From JACRCT01 sp049841135 (GTDB taxonomy: Bacteria; Myxococcota; Myxococcia; Myxococcales; UBA5297), in the NCBI GenBank assembly GCA_049841135.1, contig JASGHK010000002.1:1-64000 (forward strand): a stretch of DNA of 64,000 nt. The letters are read 5' to 3'. The position numbers and the translations under genes are program-made. This document shows positions 35,762 through 45,497 of this stretch, piece by piece (the stretch's first letter is position 1; each line of letters opens with the position of its first letter). The notes below the pieces were generated by a model. That model saw only the letters and a program-made list of their open reading frames with translations. It had not been told where the DNA came from and did not search any database.

Positions 35762-36612
35762 GCTTCCTCGACGCCTACTTCCTCTGGCGCGATCCGCTGG
35801 CCGCCGCCGCGGTGGCCGCGGCCCTCTGCGGTTACCTGGGCGTGTTCGTCGTGCTGCGGCGCGTCGCCTTCGTCTCCGCAGTCCTCTCGCAGATCTCCGG
35901 CCTCGGCGTCGCTCTGGCGTTCCTCCTCGGCAGCATCGCCGGCGTGGACCCGCATTCGGGCTCGACCCCGTGGTATCTGTCGCCGGCACTCTTTGCCCTG
36001 GTCCTCACCTGCGCAGCCTCCATCGCCTTGGGGCTGCCGGCGCGGGCACGGCGCATCAGCCCGGAGACGCTGGTGGCCTTCGCCTACGTGGCGGCCTCGG
36101 CGAGCGTCGTGCTGGTCCTGGCCAGCCCGCGCATCGTGCAGGAGGCCCACGAAGTAGGTGAGCTGCTCTTCGGCAACGCCGTGGCGGTGCGCGAGGAGCA
36201 CCTGGTCGACCTGGCGATCGCGGCCGTGGCCATCGCCTTGGTCCACGCCGTGTTCTTCAAGGACTTCTTGTTCGTCTCCTTCGACGGCGAGACGGCCCGC
36301 AGCGTCGGCTACCCGGTGACGCTGCTCGACGCGGCGCTCCACCTGACCCTCGCCGTCGCGGTAGCGGTCGCGACGCGGGCCATCGGCACGCTCCCCGTCT
36401 TCGCGTTCCTGGTGCTGCCCGCGGGCGCCGCGCTCCTGTGGTCCCAGCGGATCCGCGTGGTGGTGGTCCTCTCGGTGACCATCGCCGTCGTCGCCGCGGC
36501 CCTCGGCTACTACCTCTCCTTCGTCTACCAGCTGCCCACGGGGCCGACGATGGCCGCGCTCTGCGCAGCGGCCTGGCTCCCTGGGCTGCGTCTCTTCCGG
36601 AGGCGCCCATGA
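35758..36612 (+). CDS. znuB: Zinc ABC transporter permease ZnuB
   Basis: The 284-residue polytopic protein has about eight TM segments and the family motifs GYLGVFVVLRRVAFVSAVLS and VGELLFGNAVAV, as in ABC-3 permeases for Zn/Mn. It starts at ATG 35758 within the znuC stop and ends at the ATG of the next gene (ATGA overlap at 36609). Its coupling to an outer-membrane protein gene before znuA is unusual. Confidence 0.92.
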   Translation: MSFLDAYFLWRDPLAAAAVAAALCGYLGVFVVLRRVAFVSAVLSQISGLGVALAFLLGSIAGVDPHSGSTPWYLSPALFALVLTCAASIALGLPARARRISPETLVAFAYVAASASVVLVLASPRIVQEAHEVGELLFGNAVAVREEHLVDLAIAAVAIALVHAVFFKDFLFVSFDGETARSVGYPVTLLDAALHLTLAVAVAVATRAIGTLPVFAFLVLPAGAALLWSQRIRVVVVLSVTIAVVAAALGYYLSFVYQLPTGPTMAALCAAAWLPGLRLFRRRP

Positions 36613-37898
36613 CCCTCGCCCTCTTCCTCGCCATCGCCCTTGCCCAGTCCCCCACCGCCGAAGCCGCCGCCGACGCGGGAGCCGTCGAGGCGGGCGATGC
36701 CGGCCACGCCGCGACCACCGACGAGCTGACCCGGCAGCTCGACGAAGTCCTGTCGGGCGGCCCGGCCTCGGCTCCGGCCCCCGATGGCGGAGCCGCTCCG
36801 CAGCAGCCAGCGCAGGCCGGCTCCGCGCCGCTGCTCAAGATCGGCGGGGCCTCGCTCATGAACCCGGAGATCAGCATCCTCTTCGACGGCGTCGCGGGCT
36901 ACGCGACGGGACTGCCCTACGCCCCCTCCGGCGACGACCCGGAGCTGGGCGGCGACGCCACCCACGCGCCTGCAGGCTTCACGCTGCAGGAGTTGGAGCT
37001 GGGCTTCCAAGCGACCGTCGACCCTTACTTCACCGCCAACGTCTTCCTGGCCATCCCCAACCTCCAAGGAGTGGAGGTCGAGGAGGCGTACGCCCAGACC
37101 CTGTCCTTGCCCTGGAACCTCCAGCTCAAGGCTGGCGTGTTCCGCTCCTCTGCGGGCCGCCAGAACGAGCAGCACCTGCACGTGCAGGACTTCTCGCGGC
37201 GGCCGATGCTCAACGCCGCCTACCTGGGCGACGACGGCTTGCGGAGCCCGGGCGTGCAGGTCTCCTGGCTGGCCCCGACGCCGTTCTTCCTGAAGGCCGC
37301 CGTCGAGGCCTTCTCGATCGAGCGCAGCGACGCTCAGAGCTTCGGCGGCTCCCTGCGCACCGACCCGACGTTCGTCGCAACGCTCAAGACCTTCGTCCCG
37401 TTGGCGGAGGACGTCTCGCTGATGGTCGGGGCGAGCAGTGCGACCGGGCACGCCGCGCTCGAGGGCCTCTCCGAGGTCGAGAACGGCCCGCGGACGTGGC
37501 TGTTCGGCGCCGACCTGTACCTCAAGTGGAAGCCCCCGAACACCTCGGAGCACTACTTCGCGCTCGCGCTCCAGGCCGAGTACTACTGGCGCCGCACCGC
37601 CGGCACGTCGTCGCTGCTCCCCCAGGCGCAAACCGACGGTGGCCTCTACGTCCAGCTGGTCGCCCAGCTCTCCCGGCGCTGGCACGCCGGCGCCCGCTAT
37701 GACCTGCTGGGGGTCCCCGAGAGCGTCATCCAGTCACGCGCCGATCGCATCACCGCAATGCTCATGTTCACCCCGACCGAGTTCTCGCGCGTCCGGCTGC
37801 AGGCGAGCCGCCAGAGCGCCCCCGACGTCAAGGAGGTCTGGGAGGCGTTGCTGCTGCTCGAGTTCTCGATGGGCGCCCACGGGGCGCACGCCTTCTAG
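36609..37898 (+). CDS. Outer-membrane beta-barrel protein of the zinc operon
   Basis: The 429-residue protein has a signal peptide (TLALFLAIALAQSPTAEA) and an Ala/Asp/Pro-rich linker to residue ~75. The rest is an alternating beta pattern typical of an outer-membrane barrel: EISILFDGVAGYATG, LQELELGFQATVDPYFTANV, FGADLYLKWKPPN and a final LLLLEFSMGAHGAHAF. It is cotranslated with znuB and followed by znuA, so a zinc- or metal-complex porin role is a reasonable inference. No TonB box is seen. Confidence 0.75.
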   Translation: MTLALFLAIALAQSPTAEAAADAGAVEAGDAGHAATTDELTRQLDEVLSGGPASAPAPDGGAAPQQPAQAGSAPLLKIGGASLMNPEISILFDGVAGYATGLPYAPSGDDPELGGDATHAPAGFTLQELELGFQATVDPYFTANVFLAIPNLQGVEVEEAYAQTLSLPWNLQLKAGVFRSSAGRQNEQHLHVQDFSRRPMLNAAYLGDDGLRSPGVQVSWLAPTPFFLKAAVEAFSIERSDAQSFGGSLRTDPTFVATLKTFVPLAEDVSLMVGASSATGHAALEGLSEVENGPRTWLFGADLYLKWKPPNTSEHYFALALQAEYYWRRTAGTSSLLPQAQTDGGLYVQLVAQLSRRWHAGARYDLLGVPESVIQSRADRITAMLMFTPTEFSRVRLQASRQSAPDVKEVWEALLLLEFSMGAHGAHAF

Positions 37899-37962
37899 CC
37901 GGCCTCTTCGAAGAGCGTCTTCGGGCGCAGCGTCCCCTCTTCCGACTTCCAGGAGCCTTTCG

Positions 37963-38880
37963 ATGACTCGACACCTCCTCTCTCTGCTCTCGTCTTTGGC
38001 GATCGCGCTGGCGCTGCCGGCCTCGGCCGCGCGCGCCGACAAGCTCAAGGTGGTCACCTCCATCGAGACCTTCGCGGCGATCTCCCGCGCCGTCGGCGGA
38101 GACAAGGTCTCCGTCGAGGCCCTCTCGAAGGGGTACCAGGACCCGCACTTCGTCGAGGCCAAACCCAGCCTGCTCGTGACGCTGGCCCAGGCGGACCTCC
38201 TCGTCTACGTCGGCCTCGAGCTCGAGAAGGGCTGGCTCCCCCCGCTCGTCACCAACTCGCGCAACCCGAGAATCCAACCCGGCGCGAACGGCCACCTCGA
38301 CGCGAGCGCCGGCATCACCGCGCTCGACGTTCCCGGGGGCCCAGTCACACGCGCCGAGGGAGACATCCACCCGCTCGGCAACCCTCACTACTGGGTCCCT
38401 CCGGTCAACGCATTGCGGGTGGCCAAGGAGATCTCCGACCGTCTGGCGAAGATCGACCCTGCCAACGCGGCGGTCTACGAGGCCGGACTCAAGGGCTTCG
38501 CCGAGACGCTCAAGTCGAAGGCGCCTGAGTGGTCGGCCAAGGCCAACGCGCTCAAGGGCATGAAGGTCGTCAGCTACCACAAGAGCTTCAGCTACGTGTC
38601 GCAGTGGCTCGGGCTCGTCGAGGTCGGCTACGTCGAAGACAAGCCGGGAATCCCCGCCGACCCTCAGCACCTCGCCCAGCTCATCCAGAGCATGAAGGCG
38701 CAGTCGGTGAAGGCGCTGCTGGTGGAGTCCTACTACAACCGATCGACCGCCAACATGGTGGCCGAGAAGGCTGGCGCCAAGGTGCTCGTGCTGCCAAGCG
38801 ATGTCGGCGCGACCGGGGAGATCAAGGCCTACGCCGACCTCGTCGATGCCGTGCTCAACCGGCTTGCGGACGGCAAGTAG
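37963..38880 (+). CDS. znuA: Zinc ABC transporter substrate-binding protein ZnuA
   Basis: The 305-residue protein has a signal peptide (LLSLLSSLAIALALPASAARA). The family metal-binding His residues are present: DPHFVEAKPS, NPHYWVPP and the third in VVSYHKSFSYV. ADLLVYVGLELEKGW is the usual family strand. The His-rich loop of E. coli ZnuA is missing. It should capture Zn (or Mn) in the periplasm for ZnuBC. The preceding gap is 64 bp and a stem-loop follows the stop. Confidence 0.9.
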   Translation: MTRHLLSLLSSLAIALALPASAARADKLKVVTSIETFAAISRAVGGDKVSVEALSKGYQDPHFVEAKPSLLVTLAQADLLVYVGLELEKGWLPPLVTNSRNPRIQPGANGHLDASAGITALDVPGGPVTRAEGDIHPLGNPHYWVPPVNALRVAKEISDRLAKIDPANAAVYEAGLKGFAETLKSKAPEWSAKANALKGMKVVSYHKSFSYVSQWLGLVEVGYVEDKPGIPADPQHLAQLIQSMKAQSVKALLVESYYNRSTANMVAEKAGAKVLVLPSDVGATGEIKAYADLVDAVLNRLADGK

Positions 38881-38892
38881 CCACCAGGACAC

Positions 38893-38926
38893 GGGCACGA
38901 AGGTTGCTATCCCGTCCCTCGTGCCC
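38893..38926 (+). terminator. Stem-loop after znuA
   Basis: GGGCACGA (38893-38900) and TCGTGCCC (38919-38926) form a perfect 8-bp stem with an 18-base loop, 12 bp after the znuA stop. No T-run follows. Confidence 0.4.
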
Positions 38927-39124
38927 TGCTCCAGACCAGCCCGCCGCAAGAGTGACCGCCCCGCGACCGTCTCGCCGCGCAAGGAGGCCACTGCACGATC
39001 GGCTCGAAAAGACGCCGCTTTCCCGGCGCCGGGCCTCGAACGCGTCGCCAGCGGGCCCGTGCGCAAGCTCGCGCGGCTCGCACCGGCTGTGGAAGTCCTC
39101 CCCGCCAGCCGAGGAGGTTCTCCC

Positions 39125-39716
39125 GTGACGGCCATCACAGTCCGCGGAGCCCGAGACGACTCGGATGCGGCGCTGGCCCTTCGTGCGCAAGCCGGCGACC
39201 GAATCGCCTTCGAGCAGATCGTCAGGCGCTTCCAGCCCACCGTCTGCACGCTGTGCCGCAAGGTGCTGAAGGACCCTGACGACGCCTGGGACGCAGTGCA
39301 GGACTCGCTGGTGCGGCTCTGGGAACGGTTGTCGCGCTATCGAGGCGAGGCTCCGTTGCGCATCTTCGTCTCCAGGCTCGCGCTCCACGTGGCCATCGAC
39401 CACCGCCGGCGCCGGCAGCGTTGTCCCGAACGATCTCCTGGAGCCGATCGCGCTGGCGCGTTCGACGGATCCGGCACACCGTCCAGACGAGTCGGCCGAG
39501 GCGAGCGAGCTCGGGCGCAACGTGAGCCACGCCATGTCTGGACTGGCCAGCGCGCATCGCACCGTCCTGCGGCTCCGGGAGTGGGAGGGGCTTTCCTACT
39601 CCGAGATCGCCGAGGACCAGCGGATCCCCATCGGCACGGTGATGTCGCGGCTCTTCTACGCACGCAGGGCCATGCGGGCCCTGCTCGAGGCCGCCGCCCA
39701 GGCTTGGGCCGCCTGA
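39125..39716 (+). CDS. ECF-type RNA polymerase sigma factor, one apparent frameshift
   Basis: The start GTG 39125 gives an N-terminal sigma region 2 (FEQIVRRFQPTVCTL, LKDPDDAWDAVQDSLVRLWE, GEAPLRIFVSRLALHVAIDH) and a C-terminal region 4 (LASAHRTVLRLREWEGLSYS, IPIGTVMSRLFYARRAMRAL). One extra base near 39417 (CGGCAGC to CGGAGC) breaks the linker; repair gives 197 codons, the usual ECF length. It directs RNA polymerase to a stress or envelope regulon. No anti-sigma factor gene lies beside it. Confidence 0.88.
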
Positions 39717-39733
39717 AGCCAGGCGGCTCTCGG

Positions 39734-40267
39734 CTACCGCCGGTCCTTCGGGTCGGGCTCGCTCTCCGTCGCCTCGCGTAGCTTGAGCAGCCCGCGGGTC
39801 TCGACCTGGCGGATGCGCTCGCGGGTCAGGTTCATGATCGCCCCGACCTCCTCCAGGGTGATCCCACCCTTGTCGGCCACGTCGAGCGCACAGGTCTCCT
39901 CGAGCTCCCAGATCTCCTTGTCGGGGAAGTTGAGCTTGATGGAGCCCGTCTCCGGGTTGACGTCCAGGTAGAGGTGGTGCTTGCAGGCCACGAAGAGACA
40001 GGGCCGCGGCGAGTTGACGCAATCTGCACGGGTGCGCGGCCGAGACGTCTCGATCGTCTTGATGAGCTCGGCCTCCTCGGGGTCGATGAGCCCCAAGGCC
40101 CGCCGACGGCGAAGGTCCCGCGCCATCTCCTTGCGCGACATCGTCTTGCTGCGGCGGACCCCCTGCCGTCCGCCGTCCGCCTCCGTGGCGGCGGCGTCCC
40201 GCTTGGCCTCGTCGGGCTGCACCAGCTGCTCGGCCTCGCTCGGTTGCTCCAACTTCGGCTCGTTCAT
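39734..40267 (-). CDS. Sigma-70 region-4-like DNA-binding protein with Cys/His cluster
   Basis: The 177-residue protein has no sigma region 2. A polar N-terminal half leads to a Cys/His segment (DCVNSPRPCLFVACKHHLY) and then a sigma region 4.2 helix-turn-helix: GGITLEEVGAIMNLTRERIR and QVETRGLLKLRE. Such short region-4-only proteins occur in many deltaproteobacteria; their target is unknown. The Cys/His group could bind a metal. It is the second gene after the MerR regulator on the minus strand and lies 49 bp past the repaired MerR stop. Confidence 0.82.
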   Translation of the reverse strand: MNEPKLEQPSEAEQLVQPDEAKRDAAATEADGGRQGVRRSKTMSRKEMARDLRRRRALGLIDPEEAELIKTIETSRPRTRADCVNSPRPCLFVACKHHLYLDVNPETGSIKLNFPDKEIWELEETCALDVADKGGITLEEVGAIMNLTRERIRQVETRGLLKLREATESEPDPKDRR

Positions 40268-40316
40268 GCCCCTCTCCTTCGTCCCTGCGGTTCGTGCGAT
40301 GGGTCGAGAAGTCGGT

Positions 40317-40884
40317 TCACTTGTCGCCAGCGGCCAGCCGGGCCTCGTGAGGAGCTTGGGCGTCGGTCGGCGCGTGGTGGTGGTTGGCGTGCCCGCCGGC
40401 CACCAGTCTGCTGGCGATGCGCTCGAGCTCGCCGGACCAGTCGCTTGCCGTGCTCCCGAGCCGCGCTCACCTCCCGCTCGAGGTCCCTCTTCACCTCCGG
40501 CGGAAGCGGGCGAGCCCCGAGCTCGCGTTCGTGGCCGGCGAGGACGCCGTCGAGCACCCGCTCGAGCTCCTCGATCTCATTGCGGTAGTACACGAACGAC
40601 CGGCGGATCTCTTCGAGGGTCAGGCCCTCGGCCATCATCTTCTTGATGAGGTTGAGGCGCCGGACGGTCCCGACCGGGTAGAGGCCACGGCTCCCCTGGT
40701 GCTTGCCCTTGCGCCCAACACGACGGCTTCGCGGAAGCAACCCCACCTGGACGTACTTGCGGAAGGTCGCCTCGGAGAGCCGGACCCCGAGCGGCCTGAA
40801 GATCTCGACGATCTTCTGCGCCGGCAGCCCACCCGCGTGATCCCGCTCGATGTCCGCCAGCTGCTTTGTCTCGAGGAGATGCAT
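40317..40884 (-). CDS. MerR-family transcriptional regulator, one apparent frameshift
   Basis: The joined protein is 188 residues. The N-terminal part carries a winged helix (LPAQKIVEIFRPLGVRLSEA, TFRKYVQVGLLPRSRRVGRK, GLYPVGTVRRLNLIKKMMA), and a helical segment follows (EEIRRSFVYYRNEIEELERV). One extra base near 40440 (AAGCGAC to AAGGAC) separates it from a natural tail containing WSGELERIASRLVAGGHANH; without repair the tail is very basic and shadow-like. Binding of an AT-rich dyad around its own start is likely. Possible partner of the region-4-only protein. Confidence 0.75.
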
Positions 40885-40926
40885 TGAATAGATTCGCTTC
40901 CCGGGAAGCCAGTGATGGTTTTATTC

Positions 40927-40956
40927 CAGATACCTTCCATTCAATGTACTTGTCAA
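40927..40956 (-). promoter_or_regulatory. Promoter of the MerR gene inside an AT-rich dyad
   Basis: On the minus strand TTGACA (40951-40956) and TATCTG (40927-40932) are separated by 18 bp. Around them the inverted pair ATTCAATG (40939-40946) and CATTGAAT (40882-40889) spans the region, the second copy covering the start codon. Confidence 0.55.
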
Positions 40957-41116
40957 GCGGCGAGGAGACGAGGCCGTCGGTCGCAGCGGAGACGGGCGGA
41001 CAGCGGTCGGGCACGGCCCAGGAGGCATCGCCCGCAATGCGATCGCTTCGCCCGGCGGGCGTCAGCCGCACGAACGCGTCAGCGGAAGAGGGAGGAAGGA
41101 AGCGGAGGGACGTCGC

Positions 41117-43141
41117 TCAGCGGACCGCGAAGTCGTCGAACGTCCCTTCGATGATGACCTGGCGGTCGGCCCCGATGACCGTCTCGATCGACTTCTGGCG
41201 ACCCTTGCCGTCGCGCAGGTGGACCAGGTGACGGCCCGCGGAGAGCGGACGCGTCAGCCTTGGCGCGGCCTCCTGATCCACCCCGCCATTGAACTTCTCG
41301 CCGTCGACCCAGGCGTGGACCCAGGGACGGATGTGGATGACCAGTGTCCCGGTCCCCTTCTTCGCGGGCGCCGGCGTCGCCGGGGCTCGCACCGGCGCTG
41401 CCACCTTGGTGTTCTCGGCCGCGGGAGCCTTGTCGGGCTGCGCGGGCTTCGACTCGACGCGTTCCTCAGGCCCCTTGTTGCTGCTGGCTGCGGGGGCAGA
41501 GGCAGGGGCGGCGGCAGCCTCGGGTGGCGGAGGGTCCTTGGGCGACTCGGGCTCCACCCCTGGCATCTGCGGCTGCTCGGGTTCCGGCACGAGCGGCTTG
41601 GCCGTCTCGGTCGGCGCCGTCGGTTGCACCTCGACCGCTGCGAGCTCGGCGACCGCCCGCTGCTGACGGCCCAGCGTCCCCCAGGCGATGGCCATGACGG
41701 CCAAGACGCACAGCCCAGCGGCAGCGAACCACTTGGCCGCCGGGTTCACGGCCCTCTGCGTCGGCTCGACCCCCGACCCTCCGAGCAGCGCGGGCCCCTT
41801 CACCTCGGACGCCGCCAGCGCCTCCTCGTGGGCCTTGGCCTCCGCCTGCTCCTCCAAGACCTTCTGAATCGCCGCCTGCACTTCGTTCTTCTGCGACTGC
41901 CCCCTATCCTTCACCGTCGTGCGCTGCTTCCGCTTCTGCCACGCGCTCTCGGGGCCGGACGCGTCGGCTTCGGGCGACTCGACGCGGATGGTGGGACGCG
42001 AGGGCAAGCCCGGGTCGGCGGCCTCACGCTCTCGCGGCGCGAGCTCGCGCATGACCGTCTCGGCCCGGCCGTCGTTGGCCACGCGCTCCAAGTCAGGCCT
42101 GTCGACGGGTGTCGGCGCAGCCGGCGCCGACACCGCCGAGCTCGAATGAGGCTCCGGCGTTCCGAACCCGCGCAGGGGCTGGGGCTCTCCGTACATGCGG
42201 GTCATGTACGCGGCGAGGTCGTACTCCTGTGCGCTCTTGGCCTCGTGATGGAGGCACTCCCCCAGAGCGTCCGCGAACTCGGCCCCCGACTGGAACCGCT
42301 TGCCCGGGTCGCGCTCGAGCGCCTTCATGATGACGTCGCTGAGCCGCGGCGGGAAGTCGGGGTCGAAGCGGATGGGGGGCACGACCGCGCGCTGCTTGAT
42401 GGCCCTCTTGACGGTCTCCTGGTCCGGCCCGTCGAAGAGCGGCTTCATCCCAAGTGCCGTCTCGTACAGCACGATGCCCAGCGCGAAGAGGTCGCTGCGG
42501 GCGTCGAGCGGCCCACCGAGCAGCTGCTCTGGAGCCATGTAGAGCAGCTTGCCCTTGAGCGTGCCCACGCTGGTCAGCGCACCCGCCGGCTTGGCGATGC
42601 CGAAGTCGGCGAGCTTGACGTCTCCCTGCCAGGACAACAGGACGTTGTGCGGGCTCACGTCACGGTGGATGAGATGGAGCGGCGCCCCCTTCTCGTCGGG
42701 CAACGTCCACGCACACGCCAGCGCCCGCGCCACGCAGCGGGCGATGTGGGCCGCCAGCATGGGCGGGATACGCAGCGAGGGGTCCTTGGCGGCCCGCTTG
42801 AGCGCGTCGGCGTGCAGTTGGCGCAGGTTGACGCCATGCACGTACTCCATCGCGAGGTAGAGCTCGCCGCCCTCCTCCGCGAAGTCGAAGATCTGGACGA
42901 CGTGCGGGTGGTTCAGCCGCGCAGCGAGCGACGCCTCCTGCATGAACATCTCGCGGAAGCCCGACTCCTCGGCCAGCGCCGGAAGCATGCGCTTGAGCGC
43001 GACGGCCTTGGCGAACCCGCCGTGGCCGAGGATCTTGGCGAGGTAGACCTCCGCCATCCCGCCAGCAGCCAGCCGGCCGATCACCTCGTACTTGCCGAGC
43101 CTATCTCCCGCAAGCAGTTCCACGTCCGCAGCGCCCCCCAC
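41117..43141 (-). CDS. Membrane Hanks-type Ser/Thr kinase
   Basis: The 674-residue protein has a kinase domain at residues ~14-285: GRLAAGGMAEVYLAK (glycine loop), AVALKRMLP (catalytic Lys), HRDVSPHNVLL (catalytic loop) and ADFGIAKP (DFG). A long charged linker follows, a TM segment at about 478-497 (WFAAAGLCVLAVMAIAWGTL), and a periplasmic C-terminal domain with GTLVIHIRPWVHAWVDGEKF, a PEGA-like beta sandwich. The start may be GTG 43141 or GTG 43123. The kinase is complete and probably active. It lies 9 bp after the second kinase, so the two are co-transcribed. Confidence 0.9.
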   Translation of the reverse strand: MGGAADVELLAGDRLGKYEVIGRLAAGGMAEVYLAKILGHGGFAKAVALKRMLPALAEESGFREMFMQEASLAARLNHPHVVQIFDFAEEGGELYLAMEYVHGVNLRQLHADALKRAAKDPSLRIPPMLAAHIARCVARALACAWTLPDEKGAPLHLIHRDVSPHNVLLSWQGDVKLADFGIAKPAGALTSVGTLKGKLLYMAPEQLLGGPLDARSDLFALGIVLYETALGMKPLFDGPDQETVKRAIKQRAVVPPIRFDPDFPPRLSDVIMKALERDPGKRFQSGAEFADALGECLHHEAKSAQEYDLAAYMTRMYGEPQPLRGFGTPEPHSSSAVSAPAAPTPVDRPDLERVANDGRAETVMRELAPREREAADPGLPSRPTIRVESPEADASGPESAWQKRKQRTTVKDRGQSQKNEVQAAIQKVLEEQAEAKAHEEALAASEVKGPALLGGSGVEPTQRAVNPAAKWFAAAGLCVLAVMAIAWGTLGRQQRAVAELAAVEVQPTAPTETAKPLVPEPEQPQMPGVEPESPKDPPPPEAAAAPASAPAASSNKGPEERVESKPAQPDKAPAAENTKVAAPVRAPATPAPAKKGTGTLVIHIRPWVHAWVDGEKFNGGVDQEAAPRLTRPLSAGRHLVHLRDGKGRQKSIETVIGADRQVIIEGTFDDFAVR

Positions 43142-43150
43142 TTCACGCTT

Positions 43151-45467
43151 TCAGTCGTCGGCCAGGTTCACGACGACCTTGGTGAGCTCACCCTTCTTGA
43201 CCGTCACCGGCACGCGCTTGGTCTTCTTGAGTTCCTCGTTGACGACCGTCAGCTGGTATTCCCCCTCGAGCAGCGGGAACTTCGGCAGCGGATTGGTGCC
43301 GAGCTTCTTCCGATAGAGGTAGATGGTCGCGTCCATCGTCAGCGGCTTGACGACCACCTGGACCTCACCTCGGTCGAACTTGTAGTTCCTCGTCACCGTC
43401 TCCTCGCCCCTCAGGACGATGTTGAAGGCGTATTCGAGGTTCTCCTGCTTGTTGACGAGGACCAGGTTGTGCTTGCCCGTCGGCAACCGCGCCTTGAGCG
43501 GCGTCGCGCCGAGCTCCTTGGTGCCCTCCCAGACGGTGCCCTGGGGGTCGCTGGCGACGACGAGGTTGCCGAACTGGGGCCCTGCCGGGTGGTCGACGAC
43601 GGCCGGGCCAGGCTTGCGCTCGAGCTCAAAGGCCACCTTGAGCGGTCCACCCTCTCCAAGGGACACCGACTGCTTCTTGCCATGGAAGCCGTCCTTGACG
43701 ACTTCGACCTCGACCTGGCCGCCCGCCGGCAGCTCCTGGGTGGTCGGCGTACGGCCGATGGTCTTGCCCTCGACCAGCACCTCGGCACCCGGCGGGTTGC
43801 TCTCCACCGTGAGCTTGGTGACCGCGGCGGCCTGCTCCTGGGCCAGCTCCACGGCTACCGTGGCCGTCTCGCCATCCCTGGTCAGAGCGACGGCTTGGGT
43901 TGACTCGCGGTAGCCCTTCAGTTGGAGGCGGATGCGGTGGTCGCCCAGCCCCAGGTTCGAAAGGGTTGCCGGCGTGCGCTCGGGCAAGGGGGTCGCGTCG
44001 AGGGTGATGGCCGCCCCCGGCGGCGTCGAGGTCACGCGGATGGAGCCCGAGGTCGTCGCAGGCTCCGCCGTGTTGGGGCCGGCGACCGGCTTGACGAGCT
44101 CCGTCCCCATGGGACGCGCCGTCGTGCTGCTGACCTTCGTCTGATAGACGAGGACCGCGGCGACCCCCAGGACCACCGCCAGCGCCGCGACGCCGACCGT
44201 CGTCTTCTTTCGGCTGCTGAGCCGGTTGACCAGCCTCGAGACCGAGCTTCCCGTGATGGAAGAGGGCTCGACCGGGGTGCGCTCGTCGGAGTCCTGGCTT
44301 TCGGGCGCCTCCGGCGGGTCGAGCTTGAGCGGAACCTTCGAGGCGCCGGAGCTCGGCCTCGCCGCCCGCGTCTCGGGAGCCCCGTCCAGCGTTGCCTTCC
44401 GGAGGGCGTTGGACAAGCCGCTGCGACGGCGGTTGGTCTTCCCGGAGTGCTTGCTGTCCCCCCGCCCGGCCGCAGACGCCGACATGGGCTCCTGCGCCTG
44501 CGAGTTGTCGCTGCCAAACACCGGCAGTCCCTCGGAGGCTTCGCGCACCAGGCGCTCCGAATACACCTCGGACATGTAGGAGGCGAGGTGGGCGGGCGAC
44601 GAAGGCAGGCGGTTCGACACCAGCCAGTCCTCGAGCGCCATCTGCATCTCGTGCAACCCGGCGAAGCGATCGTCCGCCGACTTCGCCATCGCCTTCAGGC
44701 ACAGCCGGCCCAGGTCCTCGGGAACCCGTGGATTGATCTCCCAGGGGTTGGGGACCTTGCACTCGCTGACCGCAGCCAGCGTCTGGACGTCGGTGTTGCG
44801 CTTGAACAAGCGCTTGGCCGTCAAAAGCTCCCAGAGGACAGTCCCCAGCGCGAACTGGTCGGTGCGCTGGTCGATCTCCCTGCCCGCGGCCTGCTCGGGG
44901 CTCATGTAGGAGTACTTGCCCTTGAGCACGCCGGAGCGGGTCTGCGAAGCCTGGTCGGCGGCCTTGGCGATGCCGAAGTCCACCACCTTCACCGCCCCCT
45001 CGAACGACACCAGGATGTTCTGGGGGCTGACGTCTCGGTGGATGATGTTGAGGGGCTGGCCGCTCGCGTCGGTCTTTCGGTGGGCGTACGACAGGCCCGC
45101 GGCCGCGTCGACGACGATCCGGCAGACCAGCGGCACCGGGATGGGCTTGTTCACCGACTCGGACTGCCGCCAGACCTTCCGCGCGTCTTCGCCGTGGATG
45201 TATTCCATGGCGATGAAGTAGGAGCCGTCTTCCTTGCCCAGGTCATGGATGGTGACGATGTTCGGGTGGTTGAGCCGGACCGCGACCTTGGCCTCGTGCA
45301 GGAACATCTGCACGAACTCCTCGTTCTCGGCCAGGTGCGGGAGGATTCGCTTGAGGACGAGGAACTTCTCGAAGCCTTCGACCCCCGCCTTGCGCGCCAG
45401 AAAGATCTCCGCCATACCGCCGGTGGCGATCTTCTTGATCGAGCTCGTATGGCCCGAACCGTTCCAT
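43151..45467 (-). CDS. Membrane Hanks-type Ser/Thr kinase with PEGA domains, one apparent frameshift
   Basis: True start ATG 45467 gives MERFGPYEL, then one extra base near 45443 (GAGCTCGATC), then IKKIATGGMAEIFLARK; repair yields 772 codons. Catalytic elements: FLVLKRILP, HRDVSPQNILV, VDFGIAKAA. One TM segment lies near residue 430 (TVGVAALAVVLGVAAVLVY). The periplasmic part has about three PEGA repeats, including GSIRVTSTPPGAAITLDATP and TVESNPPGAEVLVEGKTIG. It probably signals envelope state to the cytoplasm. It has its own promoter, beyond the gltH terminator. Confidence 0.9.
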
Positions 45468-45497
45468 CCCTGCCTTCGGCGTGGGTGTAACCCCGAA

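Noticed and set aside
38881..39124. Upstream extension of the ECF sigma factor frame
   Set aside because: It is Arg/Ser/Pro-rich with no domain, overlaps the znuA end and the stem-loop, and the GTG at 39125 gives the normal ECF length.
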